Below are positions 33,896 through 42,121 of a stretch of DNA of 43,753 bases, in pieces. Origin of the DNA: DATJHM01 sp035493895. GTDB lineage: Bacteria; Chloroflexota; Ktedonobacteria; Ktedonobacterales; Ktedonobacteraceae. The position numbers and the translations under genes are program-made. The stretch is from assembly GCA_035493895.1 (NCBI GenBank), contig DATJHM010000178.1:1-43753 (forward strand). The letters run 5' to 3'. The first letter of the stretch is position 1, and the number at the start of each line of letters is the position of its first letter. Below the pieces are notes generated by a model that was not told the origin of the DNA, made no database searches, and saw nothing but the letters and a program-made list of their open reading frames with translations.

Positions 33896-35497
33896 ATGGC
33901 CGATAGACCAAAAGAGCAGACTGCTGCTAGTGCTCCCGCCGATCCCTGGCGCTCGGGGCGTGCTCGTTTTGATTTGCGCCAATTTCGCCGGGGCAGTAAT
34001 CATAAGTGGTACTTCTCGGGCCAGCAGCCTGGAGAAGAAGTGCGCCTGATTGTGCGTAAGCACTGGTGGTTTCTGGTCCGCCCTGCTCTGCCTTTCCTTG
34101 GTTCAGTTCTGCTCTTCTTTCTTTTTATCTGGGCTTCTACTGCGGTTCACATTAATCCGCTCGTGTGGTATCTGCTGGATGCTTCGGCTTTTCTTCTGTT
34201 GTTGGGCACGGGCGCCTGGTTCGCCTATAAAGATCTCGTTGCCTGGTGGTTTGAGACGTTTATCATCACGAATAAGCGCATTATTAATGCTCGCGGCCTG
34301 CTTGAACCAACACGCCAGCAAACTCCGATTGAACGCGTGACGCAGGTTGGGATCGGTGTTGAGACGATATTGGGCTTTCTGCTGAACTATGGCACGGTTC
34401 ATATCTATCTCTCCGGTGGCGATCTGTTGATGCGCGATGTTCCCAATCCACGCAAGGTACGCGATGCGGTTCAAGGCATTTCCAATAGCCTGAAGGCAAA
34501 TCAAAAACCGGCACCTCCTCCTGTGGAGCCGCAGGATGTTGGGATCGCTGCTGTGCTGAACGAACTGGCTAAAGGGAAGGCTGTTCAACCGTTGACGAAT
34601 GCCGATGAAAATTTGCCCCCTTTACGCCGTCAGGATCGCTTCCGTGGTCCGCGTCGCACGTTTGGCGGGTTCTTACGCATTCCCTGTGATGTGCGTTATG
34701 TCTCCGGCGAATATACGGTGAAGTATATCCAGCGTTCACAGTATGTGCTGTTGCGCAATCTGGCTCTCCCTGTCGTGCTCCTGATCTTGCTGCTACCTGC
34801 CGCTCTGTTCATCCCGACCTTTGGCGTTATTCCAGTGGCTTTGTTGCAATACTGGTGGCTCGTCATGATCGTACTGATCCTCAGTTTGCTGATTATTATA
34901 GGTCTGACGTACATCAACTATGTCGATGATGTCTATATCTTGACCAATCGTCGCATTATCGACATTCAGCGTAGCTTTGTCCTGTTTTTTGAGACACGCA
35001 TTGAGACGGAATACAAGAATATTCGCGATGTGCGGGTGAAGGTCTCCAGCGTATTGCAGCGCTTCCTGGATATAGGCAATGTCTATATTGAGACGCCAGG
35101 AAATAGTCCTGATATCATCCTGAATAATGTCGACCATCCTTTTGTCTTGCAGGATGAGCTTCTCGGCATTAAGGGCCACAAAGAAAAAGTTGATGCGGCC
35201 AATAAAGAGAATGCGGAGAAAGAGAATCTGAAAAAGTGGTTCAGCGTGGTTCTCAGCAAGTTAGAGGATACGGCAAAGGGCCGTGGCGCGCCAAATCTGC
35301 ATAGTAAAGATCTTCTTTCCGCGCTCAGTATTGCTCAGGAGATGGGGCTGGATGTCTCTGTACACGGTGAAGCTGTCGTGAGCCCTGATATCGCTCCGGG
35401 CTGCGTCGTTGAGCAGAACCCTCCTCCCGGTACGCTTATGGAGCCGGGGAGCAGGATTGAAGTGGTTTTGAGCAAGAAACCTTCTCTGGTCGATTAA
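33896..35497 (+). CDS. Membrane protein with two bacterial PH domains and a C-terminal PASTA domain
   Basis: The 533-residue protein has two similar halves. Each has a hydrophobic pair (about 65-125 and 285-340) followed by a bacterial PH-like (YdbS-type) domain: FIITNKRIINARGLLEPTRQQTPIERVTQV in the first, and VYILTNRRIIDIQRS through YKNIRDVRVKVSSVLQRFLDIGNVYIETPG in the second. A charged helix leads to one PASTA domain (about 465-528) with DLLSALSIAQEMGLDV and CVVEQNPPPGTLMEPGSRIEVVLSK. PASTA domains normally bind cell-wall precursors outside the cell; here an even number of membrane segments would leave it on the same side as the PH domains. GAGGTG lies upstream of the ATG. Function unknown. 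Confidence 0.85.
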   Translation: MADRPKEQTAASAPADPWRSGRARFDLRQFRRGSNHKWYFSGQQPGEEVRLIVRKHWWFLVRPALPFLGSVLLFFLFIWASTAVHINPLVWYLLDASAFLLLLGTGAWFAYKDLVAWWFETFIITNKRIINARGLLEPTRQQTPIERVTQVGIGVETILGFLLNYGTVHIYLSGGDLLMRDVPNPRKVRDAVQGISNSLKANQKPAPPPVEPQDVGIAAVLNELAKGKAVQPLTNADENLPPLRRQDRFRGPRRTFGGFLRIPCDVRYVSGEYTVKYIQRSQYVLLRNLALPVVLLILLLPAALFIPTFGVIPVALLQYWWLVMIVLILSLLIIIGLTYINYVDDVYILTNRRIIDIQRSFVLFFETRIETEYKNIRDVRVKVSSVLQRFLDIGNVYIETPGNSPDIILNNVDHPFVLQDELLGIKGHKEKVDAANKENAEKENLKKWFSVVLSKLEDTAKGRGAPNLHSKDLLSALSIAQEMGLDVSVHGEAVVSPDIAPGCVVEQNPPPGTLMEPGSRIEVVLSKKPSLVD

Positions 35498-35511
35498 GCT
35501 TTATACAAAAT

Positions 35512-35542
35512 AAAAAAAGGGCGGGCTTTTCAGAAGCCCGCC
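35512..35542 (-). terminator. Intrinsic terminator of the RlmD-like gene
   Basis: GGCGGGCTT (35520-35528) pairs with AAGCCCGCC (35534-35542) around a 5-base loop. The A-run at 35512-35518 becomes a T-run on the minus strand, so it is a classical terminator for the minus-strand methyltransferase and may also help the convergent plus-strand gene. Confidence 0.88.
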
Positions 35543-35568
35543 TATTTCGCTATTGCTGTTTGTAGTTT

Positions 35569-36930
35569 TTAGCGGCCACCCACACGGGCCAGAAGGGCCA
35601 CGCTTTCGATATGATATGTTTGTGGAAACATATCGATGGGCTGGGCTGCCACGAGCCGATAGCGGCCGCCTGAGCACAGGGTGGAGATATCGCGTGCCAG
35701 CGTGCTCGGATCGCATGAGACATAGCAGATGGAGCGAGGGCCCATGAGCTGTAATGCCTGGAGTGCTTTGGGATGGCAACCGGCGCGTGGTGGATCAACC
35801 AGGGCCAGATCGACACGTTCTCGACGGTGGTTGAGCTGGCTCAGAATACGTTCCAGGGTCCCTTCCAGAGCGGTGATGTTGTTCTGGTTGTTCAGGGCGG
35901 CTGTAGCGCGTGCGTCCATGACGGCGCTCGGCTGCGATTCGATGGCGATGACACGCGCGGCTCGTGAGGAGAGAAAGGCCGAGAAGAGACCCACTCCACT
36001 ATAGCCGTCGAGTACCGTCTCATTGCGCTGCGGCTCCAGCATAGCCAGAGCGCGCTCGACCAGAACCGCCGTCTGGACGGGATTGACCTGGAAGAAGGAG
36101 TCGGCTGAGACGCGGAAGCGGCGGCCAAGCACAACATCGGTCAAGAATTCTTGTCCGGCAAAGACCCGTCCATAACGTCCGCCTACTCTCTCGATGATGA
36201 CGCCGACGATTCCCGGCGCAATGGTCATCAGTTCCTGAGCGAGCTGCTGTGAGTTCTCAAAGAGGGACCCGGGGCGCGCCTGAATGGTGAGCAGAGTGGG
36301 TACCGCTTTGGCTCCATTGGCGTTGATGCCTGTGCTGGCATTGCTGACTGCGCCGATTGCTCCACGCAGAGTAATGCTCTGAAGCATCTGACCAAGGGAG
36401 TCGCCAAAATAGTTAATCAGTTTAGCGCGTACGGCCTGGTATACCTGGTCGAGTGCGGGATGCAGCAAGGGACAATCGGTCAGATCCTGAACTTCATGGC
36501 TCTCAGCAATCTTCAAGCCCATAGCGCCATCCAACCCGATGGAAAATAAATGAATATTGCGATAATGCCATGGTGGAAGGCCAGAAGGCATGCCTATGGT
36601 TGGATGGACGAGGGCATCTGGCTGTTTTCCAATACGTACGAGCAACTGGCGAACAATATGCGCTTTCCAGGTAAGTTGCGCTGGATAGGCAATATGTTGC
36701 CACTGACAGCCGCTGTCCGTAAGCAGCGGATAGGCAGGTTCGACCCGTTCGGGGGCCGGACGTAAGATCTCTAACAAATTGGCTCGAGCGTGTCCTCGGC
36801 GCTCCTCCACAATCTCGACACGTACCCGCTCGCCCGGAATCCCTCCCGGCACAAACAGAACGCGTCCCTCGTAGCGGCCTACAGCGTCCCCCCCGTAGGC
36901 CAGGTCAGTTAGTTCAACGTCAATGCTCAT
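35569..36930 (-). CDS. RlmD/TrmA-family RNA (uracil-5-)-methyltransferase
   Basis: The 453-residue enzyme methylates C5 of a uracil in rRNA or tRNA with S-adenosylmethionine. A TRAM domain (about 1-55, VELTDLAYGGDAVGRYEGRV and VPGGIPGERVRV) precedes the methyltransferase core: FFQVNPVQTAVLVERAL, LDGYSGVGLFS for SAM, LALVDPPRAGCHP, the nucleophile Cys in CYVSCDPSTLARD and the base Glu in YHIESVAL. The iron-sulfur site typical of RlmD is incomplete: YPLLTDSGCQWQH keeps one of the three clustered Cys, with another in LTDCPLL. ATG 36930 has GAGGTGA upstream; ATG 36948 is an alternative. The exact RNA target is not assignable. Confidence 0.9.
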   Translation of the reverse strand: MSIDVELTDLAYGGDAVGRYEGRVLFVPGGIPGERVRVEIVEERRGHARANLLEILRPAPERVEPAYPLLTDSGCQWQHIAYPAQLTWKAHIVRQLLVRIGKQPDALVHPTIGMPSGLPPWHYRNIHLFSIGLDGAMGLKIAESHEVQDLTDCPLLHPALDQVYQAVRAKLINYFGDSLGQMLQSITLRGAIGAVSNASTGINANGAKAVPTLLTIQARPGSLFENSQQLAQELMTIAPGIVGVIIERVGGRYGRVFAGQEFLTDVVLGRRFRVSADSFFQVNPVQTAVLVERALAMLEPQRNETVLDGYSGVGLFSAFLSSRAARVIAIESQPSAVMDARATAALNNQNNITALEGTLERILSQLNHRRERVDLALVDPPRAGCHPKALQALQLMGPRSICYVSCDPSTLARDISTLCSGGRYRLVAAQPIDMFPQTYHIESVALLARVGGR

Positions 36931-37116
36931 GTTCACCTCGGCGGCCATCTTCCGACATCCAGCATCGTTAATGCCCGTCCCATCTTTCCAGCTTTTTTGT
37001 TGCTATTGCGTGCGGTCTTCGATTATTTTCCTGGATACCAGGAGTCGTCTGATAGCAAAAAATGCGCTTCCAGGCTTCATGCCCTTCTGCGTTTTTCTCT
37101 CTATAGACGAATAGAG

Positions 37117-38082
37117 CTATAATGGAAGAGGTTGTTTGGGCTGACCATAGAGTCGCGTCCCGAAGCGACTTAAGAAGACTGCACCCAACCCTAACAATCC
37201 TACTCCGATACTGATGAACCAGCCTATATAGGGGAGAGACCCTGCCAATGCCAATACTGCCAGGCCTATTGTGACCTGGACCGGGCGTGTGTTATGCTGT
37301 GGCGCGACTTTATTGATGACATATTCACCGATAAGCCAACCCACGGCGATTGTGCCTAATGCCCACCCTGCGATCAATCCTATTGCCACAATGATTGCTA
37401 ATGGAATAGATATAATCAGTGCTACCAATACTGCCAGAACTGCTGGCGCAAGCAGTACACTCAATACGCCTAACAACAGGCTGCGTCGCATTTTACTTCT
37501 TGCTGTGGTGCGTACCAGCATGACATGCTCTGGTAGCAAGGAGGTCAAAATGATCCCCAGCGCTACCCACGTCAGAAGAGACCAGAAACGAAATCCAGCT
37601 CCTCCATCTCCCGCTAAAAGCAATTCTATACTTTTGGGGCAGTCAAAAACTGACCCGTATAGTTGAGATGCGCTATTTTGAGTTCTCTGCCCTCCACATA
37701 GATGAATATCCCCATACACCCGGGCCCCATTGCGTAGTGTAATATTGCCTGCATAGGAGCGTATCGTTCCATGTACTTTGCCATCGACGATCACATTGCC
37801 CCCGAAGGCGACTACGTTCCCCCTCACATCTCCGTTAATGATGATGTTGCTGCCCCATGAGGTCAGATTACTACAAATCACTTCCCCATTGTTGACAACA
37901 ACGGTATCGCCAAAGGCTGGCTGCACATGCTCAACGGTACACTCTCCTGGCCTCCCCGCTCCCGGATCGTCGGATCCGGCTGCCAGCACGTCTGGTATCA
38001 TAAATGTTGCTAACAGTCCCACTAGCAGGATAAGCCCGAACAGTATGAGCACGTACCAGCGTCTGTGTAAGACCTTTCTCAT
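37117..38082 (-). CDS. Membrane protein with bactofilin-like beta-helix repeats
   Basis: The 321-residue protein has an N-terminal signal or anchor (about 11-35), then about 100 residues of short beta-helix repeats (NNGEVICSNLTSWGSNIIIN, GDVRGNVVAFGGNVIVDG, KVHGTIRSYAGNITLRNG, ARVYGDIHLCGG) of the polymer-forming/bactofilin kind, and four or so C-terminal membrane helices (about 165-310). The beta-helix should lie outside the membrane, unlike classical cytoplasmic bactofilins. GGGAGGAG lies 4 bases before the ATG at 38082. It is last in a sigma/anti-sigma operon and may be a target or an added sensor of that system. Confidence 0.8.
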   Translation of the reverse strand: MRKVLHRRWYVLILFGLILLVGLLATFMIPDVLAAGSDDPGAGRPGECTVEHVQPAFGDTVVVNNGEVICSNLTSWGSNIIINGDVRGNVVAFGGNVIVDGKVHGTIRSYAGNITLRNGARVYGDIHLCGGQRTQNSASQLYGSVFDCPKSIELLLAGDGGAGFRFWSLLTWVALGIILTSLLPEHVMLVRTTARSKMRRSLLLGVLSVLLAPAVLAVLVALIISIPLAIIVAIGLIAGWALGTIAVGWLIGEYVINKVAPQHNTRPVQVTIGLAVLALAGSLPYIGWFISIGVGLLGLGAVFLSRFGTRLYGQPKQPLPL

Positions 38083-38128
38083 TGTGCTCCTCCCTATCAC
38101 GGTCTCTCAACCATGATCTTCGCTTCTC

Positions 38129-38692
38129 CTACGCCTCCTGTGGGTGACGCATTAAGCGAAGCCACATCCCCATCATGATAACGACACTGAAGGCAACTCC
38201 TGATAGGAGCCAGTTGTTGCGACTCAGTAAATATAACGCACTGAGTAGATACTGCATCAGGATGATCAGGGCGTCAATCACTCCGTTGAGGAGCGCCAGG
38301 GCCTGTACAACGAGATCTGTCTGGACGATGGTTATTGCGAGCACTAACAATGGTATGGTGCTGAGCGTGAAGAAACTCAAGGCTGCAAAGGCCGCGCCAG
38401 CAGGCCGAAGTCTGGCGACGCGGGTTTGCTGTTGCTTGTGAATATCTTCAAGCTGCTGTGAAATTTTGCTCTGGTGCTGTATTGCCAGCATAATTGAGTC
38501 TGTCGAAATGCTTCTATGGACACGCGGTGTTACGGTTGCACTAAGCAGACTGTCTACACTATGGGCACTGTGCTGAAGGGCACGGCAGGATGGGCACATA
38601 TGCAAGTGCTCTTGTAGAGCCGCCGCGTCCAACGGTGCGAGATCGTGATCACGCTGGGCGGCTAACTTTTCTTTAGCGTCGCGGCAGCGCAT
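38129..38692 (-). CDS. Zinc-finger anti-sigma factor, membrane-anchored
   Basis: The 187-residue protein starts with an anti-sigma zinc-finger domain: MRCRDAKEKLAAQRDHDL, then EHLHMCPSCRAL with the HxxxCxxC zinc motif. A linker is followed by hydrophobic segments at about 98-120, 125-150 and 160-180. It should hold the ECF sigma factor at the membrane until a signal arrives. Its start overlaps the end of the sigma gene by 20 bp, the usual coupled pair, and it is followed closely by the beta-helix protein. Confidence 0.9.
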   Translation of the reverse strand: MRCRDAKEKLAAQRDHDLAPLDAAALQEHLHMCPSCRALQHSAHSVDSLLSATVTPRVHRSISTDSIMLAIQHQSKISQQLEDIHKQQQTRVARLRPAGAAFAALSFFTLSTIPLLVLAITIVQTDLVVQALALLNGVIDALIILMQYLLSALYLLSRNNWLLSGVAFSVVIMMGMWLRLMRHPQEA

Positions 38693-39440
38693 CGACTCGC
38701 TCCTCCTCCGGGTTCACTTTGTTTTGTTGCATGTATCGTGCCAGTAGCTCTCTTGCTCTGTGCAGACGCGCTTTGACCAGCGGCTGCGTCAGGTTCAGAG
38801 CCTGGGCGATTTCTTCATAAGAGAAGTCGTACCAGTAGCGTAACACGATGACTGCGCGATATTTGCCCGGGAGGCGTTGCAGGTAGACCTGAATCTCATC
38901 CTGCTGCTCTCCCTGCAAGGCCGATTGTTCCGGGCCCGCACCTACGTCGACGATCCATTCCAAAAATGGCACGTCGTCCAGGGGCAGCGCCAGGAAGCGT
39001 CTGCGACGTAGCTGGTCGATAGCCAGGTGAGAAGAGATGGAAAGCAACCAGGTGCTGAATTTATGCACAGGCTTGTATGTGGCGAGCTGTGTATACGCTC
39101 GTACAAAAGCTTCCTGTGTGACATCTTCAGCTTCTGTTGTGTTCCCAAGCATGCGATAGGCCAGATTCTGTACGGCATCTTTGTAGCGGTCAACGAGCAC
39201 AGCAAAGACGTCTTGATCGCCGTTCAAAACCAGTTCGACAAGCCCGGCATCACTCATCGACTCCACAATCGCCCCTGTCTGCGCATTGCCGCTCAGGGCC
39301 CCTGTAATCCTTCGTAGTCCCTGACTATCTACCGCGCTCGAAACTGACCCTCGCGTCTTGCGGCGCGATTTGTTGGCCGGTTGTGCTATCGCTCCCATTC
39401 CACCCAGCATATCTGAAGCATTAACAGTTGATTCTAACAT
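38673..39440 (-). CDS. ECF-type RNA polymerase sigma factor
   Basis: The 255-residue protein has sigma region 2 (about 64-135): FAVLVDRYKDAVQNLAYRML, EAEDVTQEAFVRAYTQL and FSTWLLSISSHLAIDQLRRR. Region 4 (about 180-238) has LPGKYRAVIVLRYWYDFSYEEIAQALNLTQPLVKARLHRAREL with the helix-turn-helix. The first 60 residues are an unusual low-complexity extension; a shorter start at the Met of MSDAGLVEL (with GGAG close by) would give a normal-sized ECF factor. It is followed by its anti-sigma gene with a 20-bp overlap and is probably autoregulated, though I cannot identify its promoter. Confidence 0.92.
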   Translation of the reverse strand: MLESTVNASDMLGGMGAIAQPANKSRRKTRGSVSSAVDSQGLRRITGALSGNAQTGAIVESMSDAGLVELVLNGDQDVFAVLVDRYKDAVQNLAYRMLGNTTEAEDVTQEAFVRAYTQLATYKPVHKFSTWLLSISSHLAIDQLRRRRFLALPLDDVPFLEWIVDVGAGPEQSALQGEQQDEIQVYLQRLPGKYRAVIVLRYWYDFSYEEIAQALNLTQPLVKARLHRARELLARYMQQNKVNPEEERVDALPRR

Positions 39441-39874
39441 TTATCACCGCTCATTGCTTTTCTTACATCTTATTCACAAGACAAAGTCCTGAATCTTCTA
39501 CCGTTCTGTACGAGTCGCGGCTAAAAAAGTTGTAATCTTGTGTTGAAGTGTAACACGACTACGGCCGAGTGACAAGGGGAAAAGTACTTCTGTGACGTGT
39601 TTTTCTGTATCACAAGATGAAATGATCTTCATATTTCTAGCCAAACCCTTCCATTTTTCGCGAATATCCCTCAATAGTATGAACAATTATTCACACTATT
39701 TCCATCCCCTTACTTGCTTAAACGTTTTTCTCTGGCCCTTACCAAATGTTCTCTCTCTATGGTAATGACATCCATATGCAAAAAGCAAAATCTTCTGATC
39801 TCAATAGCCCAAAAATATACGATTATATTTTGTGAGAAAGATGAGAAACGTTACAGTGTATACATTATCGGCCT

Positions 39875-39915
39875 ATTGCGCTCTCTTTTTGCTAGCAGCA
39901 GAAAGAGAGCGCAAT
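39875..39915. repeat. Perfect 14-bp hairpin in a gene-free gap
   Basis: ATTGCGCTCTCTTT (39875-39888) and AAAGAGAGCGCAAT (39902-39915) pair around a 13-base loop. It is 435 bp from the sigma start and 230 bp from the next gene, so it is not an obvious terminator of either. It could be part of a small RNA. Confidence 0.6.
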
Positions 39916-40077
39916 TCCATTATAAAACTGTTCTGGTTCTGTTGTTCTTACTTATCCAATGGTCCTCTCCTTGCTTGATAAGCTCCAGTATACCTGATCT
40001 CTCTCTGTGAGGTCAAATCATATATACTGCCTGTCTTGCTGGATAAAAAGAGCTGAAATGACAAGTATTGATGTAAT

Positions 40078-40108
40078 TTGAAAATTGTTTATGTATTACG
40101 TCTATACT
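40078..40108 (+). promoter_or_regulatory. Putative promoter for the small membrane protein
   Basis: TTGAAA (40078-40083) and TATACT (40103-40108) with a 19-base spacer, 38 bp before the ATG at 40146. Pattern match only. Confidence 0.4.
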
Positions 40109-40145
40109 AGTAGGGGGTGAGCAAATCTCACTGCCTGTAAGAAAA

Positions 40146-40358
40146 ATGGCTCACTTACAGGAAGACCCGGGAAATGCGAGGGTGTTGATGATCGCATTTA
40201 TTGCCCTCATCGGTTTCGTGATTGCGCTCATAATTGTTGGTTTTATTGTTAATCTGTACCTCTACTCCCGTAAAGCGTTACGTGTTACCCCGAACGAGTT
40301 TGAGCCAAAGGACGCCGCAGAGCAGCAGCAAGACTTGCACGATATTCTCTTCAGGTGA
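40146..40358 (+). CDS. Small single-pass membrane protein, unknown function
   Basis: The 70-residue product has a polar N-terminus, one clear membrane helix (about 12-38, VLMIAFIALIGFVIALIIVGFI) and a charged C-terminal tail ending in KDAAEQQQDLHDILF. No family is recognised. The ribosome site is weak, but a promoter-like sequence in front and a clean terminator after it support a real, single-gene unit. Confidence 0.65.
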   Translation: MAHLQEDPGNARVLMIAFIALIGFVIALIIVGFIVNLYLYSRKALRVTPNEFEPKDAAEQQQDLHDILFR

Positions 40359-40426
40359 ACAATTTCTACCGAGGACGGGAGCAAAACGTTTCGGTAGCAA
40401 GTAGTCGATTTTGCCAGCATACCCCG

Positions 40427-40459
40427 AGGATAGGCTTATTGTGCCTATCCTTCTATTTT
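40427..40459 (+). terminator. Intrinsic terminator after the small membrane protein
   Basis: AGGATAGGC (40427-40435) pairs with GCCTATCCT (40443-40451) around a 7-base loop, followed by TCTATTTTT. A weaker pair, CTACCGA (40366-40372) and TCGGTAG (40391-40397), lies just upstream. Confidence 0.85.
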
Positions 40460-40683
40460 TGCCATGTTTCTCATTGTATATATCATAATATGCACTTATT
40501 TATGATTTTTGCTTCAAATATATTAATAACGTGAATTACAGTATTTGTCAGTATCGATTTTTGCGCTTATGCAATACCATAAATTGGTGCGACTCTGTAC
40601 AATGCAATTAGTAGAGCAATGAACTGTATTGTGTCAAATAGAAGGAAGAGCTAGAGGAAAAACAAGAGGAGGAAGTAGCGGTT
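40460..40683. other. AT-rich leader before the DUF1326-like gene
   Basis: No gene is seen. TGTACAAT near 40594-40601 could be a -10 element (TACAAT). A very purine-rich leader with AGGAGG precedes the ATG. Confidence 0.45.
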
Positions 40684-41277
40684 ATGGCTTCGTTATTCCC
40701 GTTAAGTAGTCAGTTGACGAGCGAGATGTTTGCGGCTCAGGCCTGTTCCTGCTCGTGTGATCCATGTACCTGTGCTAAGGGTTGTACCTGTCAGGGGGCA
40801 GAGGCCTATCTTGGCCCGCGCTGGCAGGTGATGGGAGAGCATATTCTCTCCGGACAGCTCGACGGCGTGGATGTTTCCGGACGTACGATCGTCCAACTGG
40901 CCGTGACGACCACTGAAAAAAGTGAGGATTGGCAGGAACTGCTGCTCATTGATGAGCAGGCCACGCAGAGGCAAGTTGAGATCCTGCTGGAAGCCGTACA
41001 GCAGCGTCGGAGCATGCAGAACGTTACTGCTCAGGAGGCGGGACAGGCTACGTTGCCCGTCTATCTTGCCCCTATGCACTATTTGCTCGTAGAGCAGCGC
41101 CCGACACTCTGCGCGAGCGTCTCGCCTGATCGCCTGCACTATATCCGAAAACAGCAGGTGACCATGCAACGTCCCCTCCCCACCTGGACATACAATGGGC
41201 ACGTTGCGCTACTGGAGCAGATTGACCCCAGCGCCGTTTTGAGTGCAAGTCATGTGTTGAGGAGTTCGGACCGCTAA
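40684..41277 (+). CDS. Cys-rich DUF1326-like protein, probable metal binding
   Basis: The 197-residue protein has seven Cys within 16 residues near its N-terminus (CSCSCDPCTCAKGCTC, residues 21-36), a metallothionein-like density. The rest resembles DUF1326: WQVMGEHILSGQLDGVDVSGRTIVQLAV, then DWQELLLIDEQATQRQVEILLEAVQQR. In many bacteria DUF1326 genes lie beside DUF2182 genes, as here on the opposite strand. Metal binding or delivery is inferred from the Cys cluster and from the HMA-domain neighbour; the metal is unknown. AGGAGG lies 11 bases before the ATG, and a strong terminator follows. Confidence 0.82.
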   Translation: MASLFPLSSQLTSEMFAAQACSCSCDPCTCAKGCTCQGAEAYLGPRWQVMGEHILSGQLDGVDVSGRTIVQLAVTTTEKSEDWQELLLIDEQATQRQVEILLEAVQQRRSMQNVTAQEAGQATLPVYLAPMHYLLVEQRPTLCASVSPDRLHYIRKQQVTMQRPLPTWTYNGHVALLEQIDPSAVLSASHVLRSSDR

Positions 41278-41292
41278 TTTTCAATCCCATCG

Positions 41293-41338
41293 AACAGACG
41301 AGCCGATCGATATCTTGCGTGCCTCGTCTGTTTTTTTT
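41293..41338 (+). terminator. Intrinsic terminator after the DUF1326-like gene
   Basis: AACAGACGAG (41293-41302) pairs with CTCGTCTGTT (41323-41332), with GC/GC closing further in, and the stem runs into eight T bases (41331-41338). Confidence 0.9.
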
Positions 41339-41347
41339 GTGAATGCA

Positions 41348-42121
41348 TCAGGGAAACAGATACCAGCAAAGAGCTGCTAACAAACAGAGAACTCCAATAA
41401 GCGGGCGAAGCCATCGACTATTATGTATCTCCCGCTCAAGAAACATGACAGCCGTAAGCACGATCATAGACGTGAGATTCTTCATCCCGATGCCGAACAT
41501 GATGAGCATAAGCGCAAGGTTGCTTCCCACGCAGCGCATCCCGTACTGTATCCCCTGTTGCAGGCTTGAGCGGGACGTTTCTGCTCGCGTTTGTTCACAC
41601 GTCAGAGCCAGACAGCGTTTCTTCAAGGGACTCCACTGATAGATACCCGCAAAAGCGAGGGTGAGCGCGCCAATCAGTTGAGCGTGCAGATAGAGCCACC
41701 ACCAGCGCTGGACCACCTGATGGATCACGGTATCCCCCAGAAAAGCCAGAAAGGCGAAGCCGGTCCAGATGCTTGCGTACCCGATGATAAAAATAGCCTG
41801 GGCACGCCAGAGCGATCTGCGAGGTGCATGGAGCAGTAACAGGTGGGAGAACGTGGCTGGTAACATCATTGCCAGCGTCATGATCTGCCAGCAGAGAAGA
41901 AAGATCATGAGCGCGAGAAGCCAGGGCAGGTGGCTGGTTCTGAGGAGATAGTCATGGTCGATCAGGGTGTTCTGGTGCGTCAGGAACGCAATTCCCAGCA
42001 CGCCCCAGCTCAGCAGAATCAGCAACCAGGGCAAGAGCATTGCCTGCCAGGATGGGAACGGGGTAGCCCCATTCTCATCCTGTTGCGCTATCGGTCCATT
42101 ACGAGATAGGTCTGATTTCAT
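41348..42121 (-). CDS. DUF2182 integral membrane protein
   Basis: The 257-residue protein has about seven membrane helices and the DUF2182 signatures: WQIMTLAMMLPATFSHLLLL (the W..M..AMMLP motif), IYQWSPLKKRCLALTCEQ, and GMRCVGSNLALMLIMFGIGMKNL. In the last motif the family often has CxGCC; here it is CVGSN, so one possible metal-binding Cys pair is reduced. Function is not established for the family; membrane handling of a metal is a common suggestion. ATG 42121 overlaps the stop of the HMA gene (TAATG), so the two are translationally coupled. Confidence 0.88.
   Translation of the reverse strand: MKSDLSRNGPIAQQDENGATPFPSWQAMLLPWLLILLSWGVLGIAFLTHQNTLIDHDYLLRTSHLPWLLALMIFLLCWQIMTLAMMLPATFSHLLLLHAPRRSLWRAQAIFIIGYASIWTGFAFLAFLGDTVIHQVVQRWWWLYLHAQLIGALTLAFAGIYQWSPLKKRCLALTCEQTRAETSRSSLQQGIQYGMRCVGSNLALMLIMFGIGMKNLTSMIVLTAVMFLEREIHNSRWLRPLIGVLCLLAALCWYLFP

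Larger units (their letters stand above)
39441..40145. other. Long non-coding gap with a strong hairpin
   Basis: This 705-bp AT-rich gap contains a 14-bp perfect hairpin (39875-39915) and, near the right end, a promoter-like pair for the small membrane protein. No protein gene is convincing. It must also hold the promoter of the sigma operon. Confidence 0.6.

Noticed and set aside
39498..40010. Short open frames in the gap after the sigma factor
   Set aside because: They lack ribosome sites and protein-like composition, and one spans the hairpin at 39875-39915.
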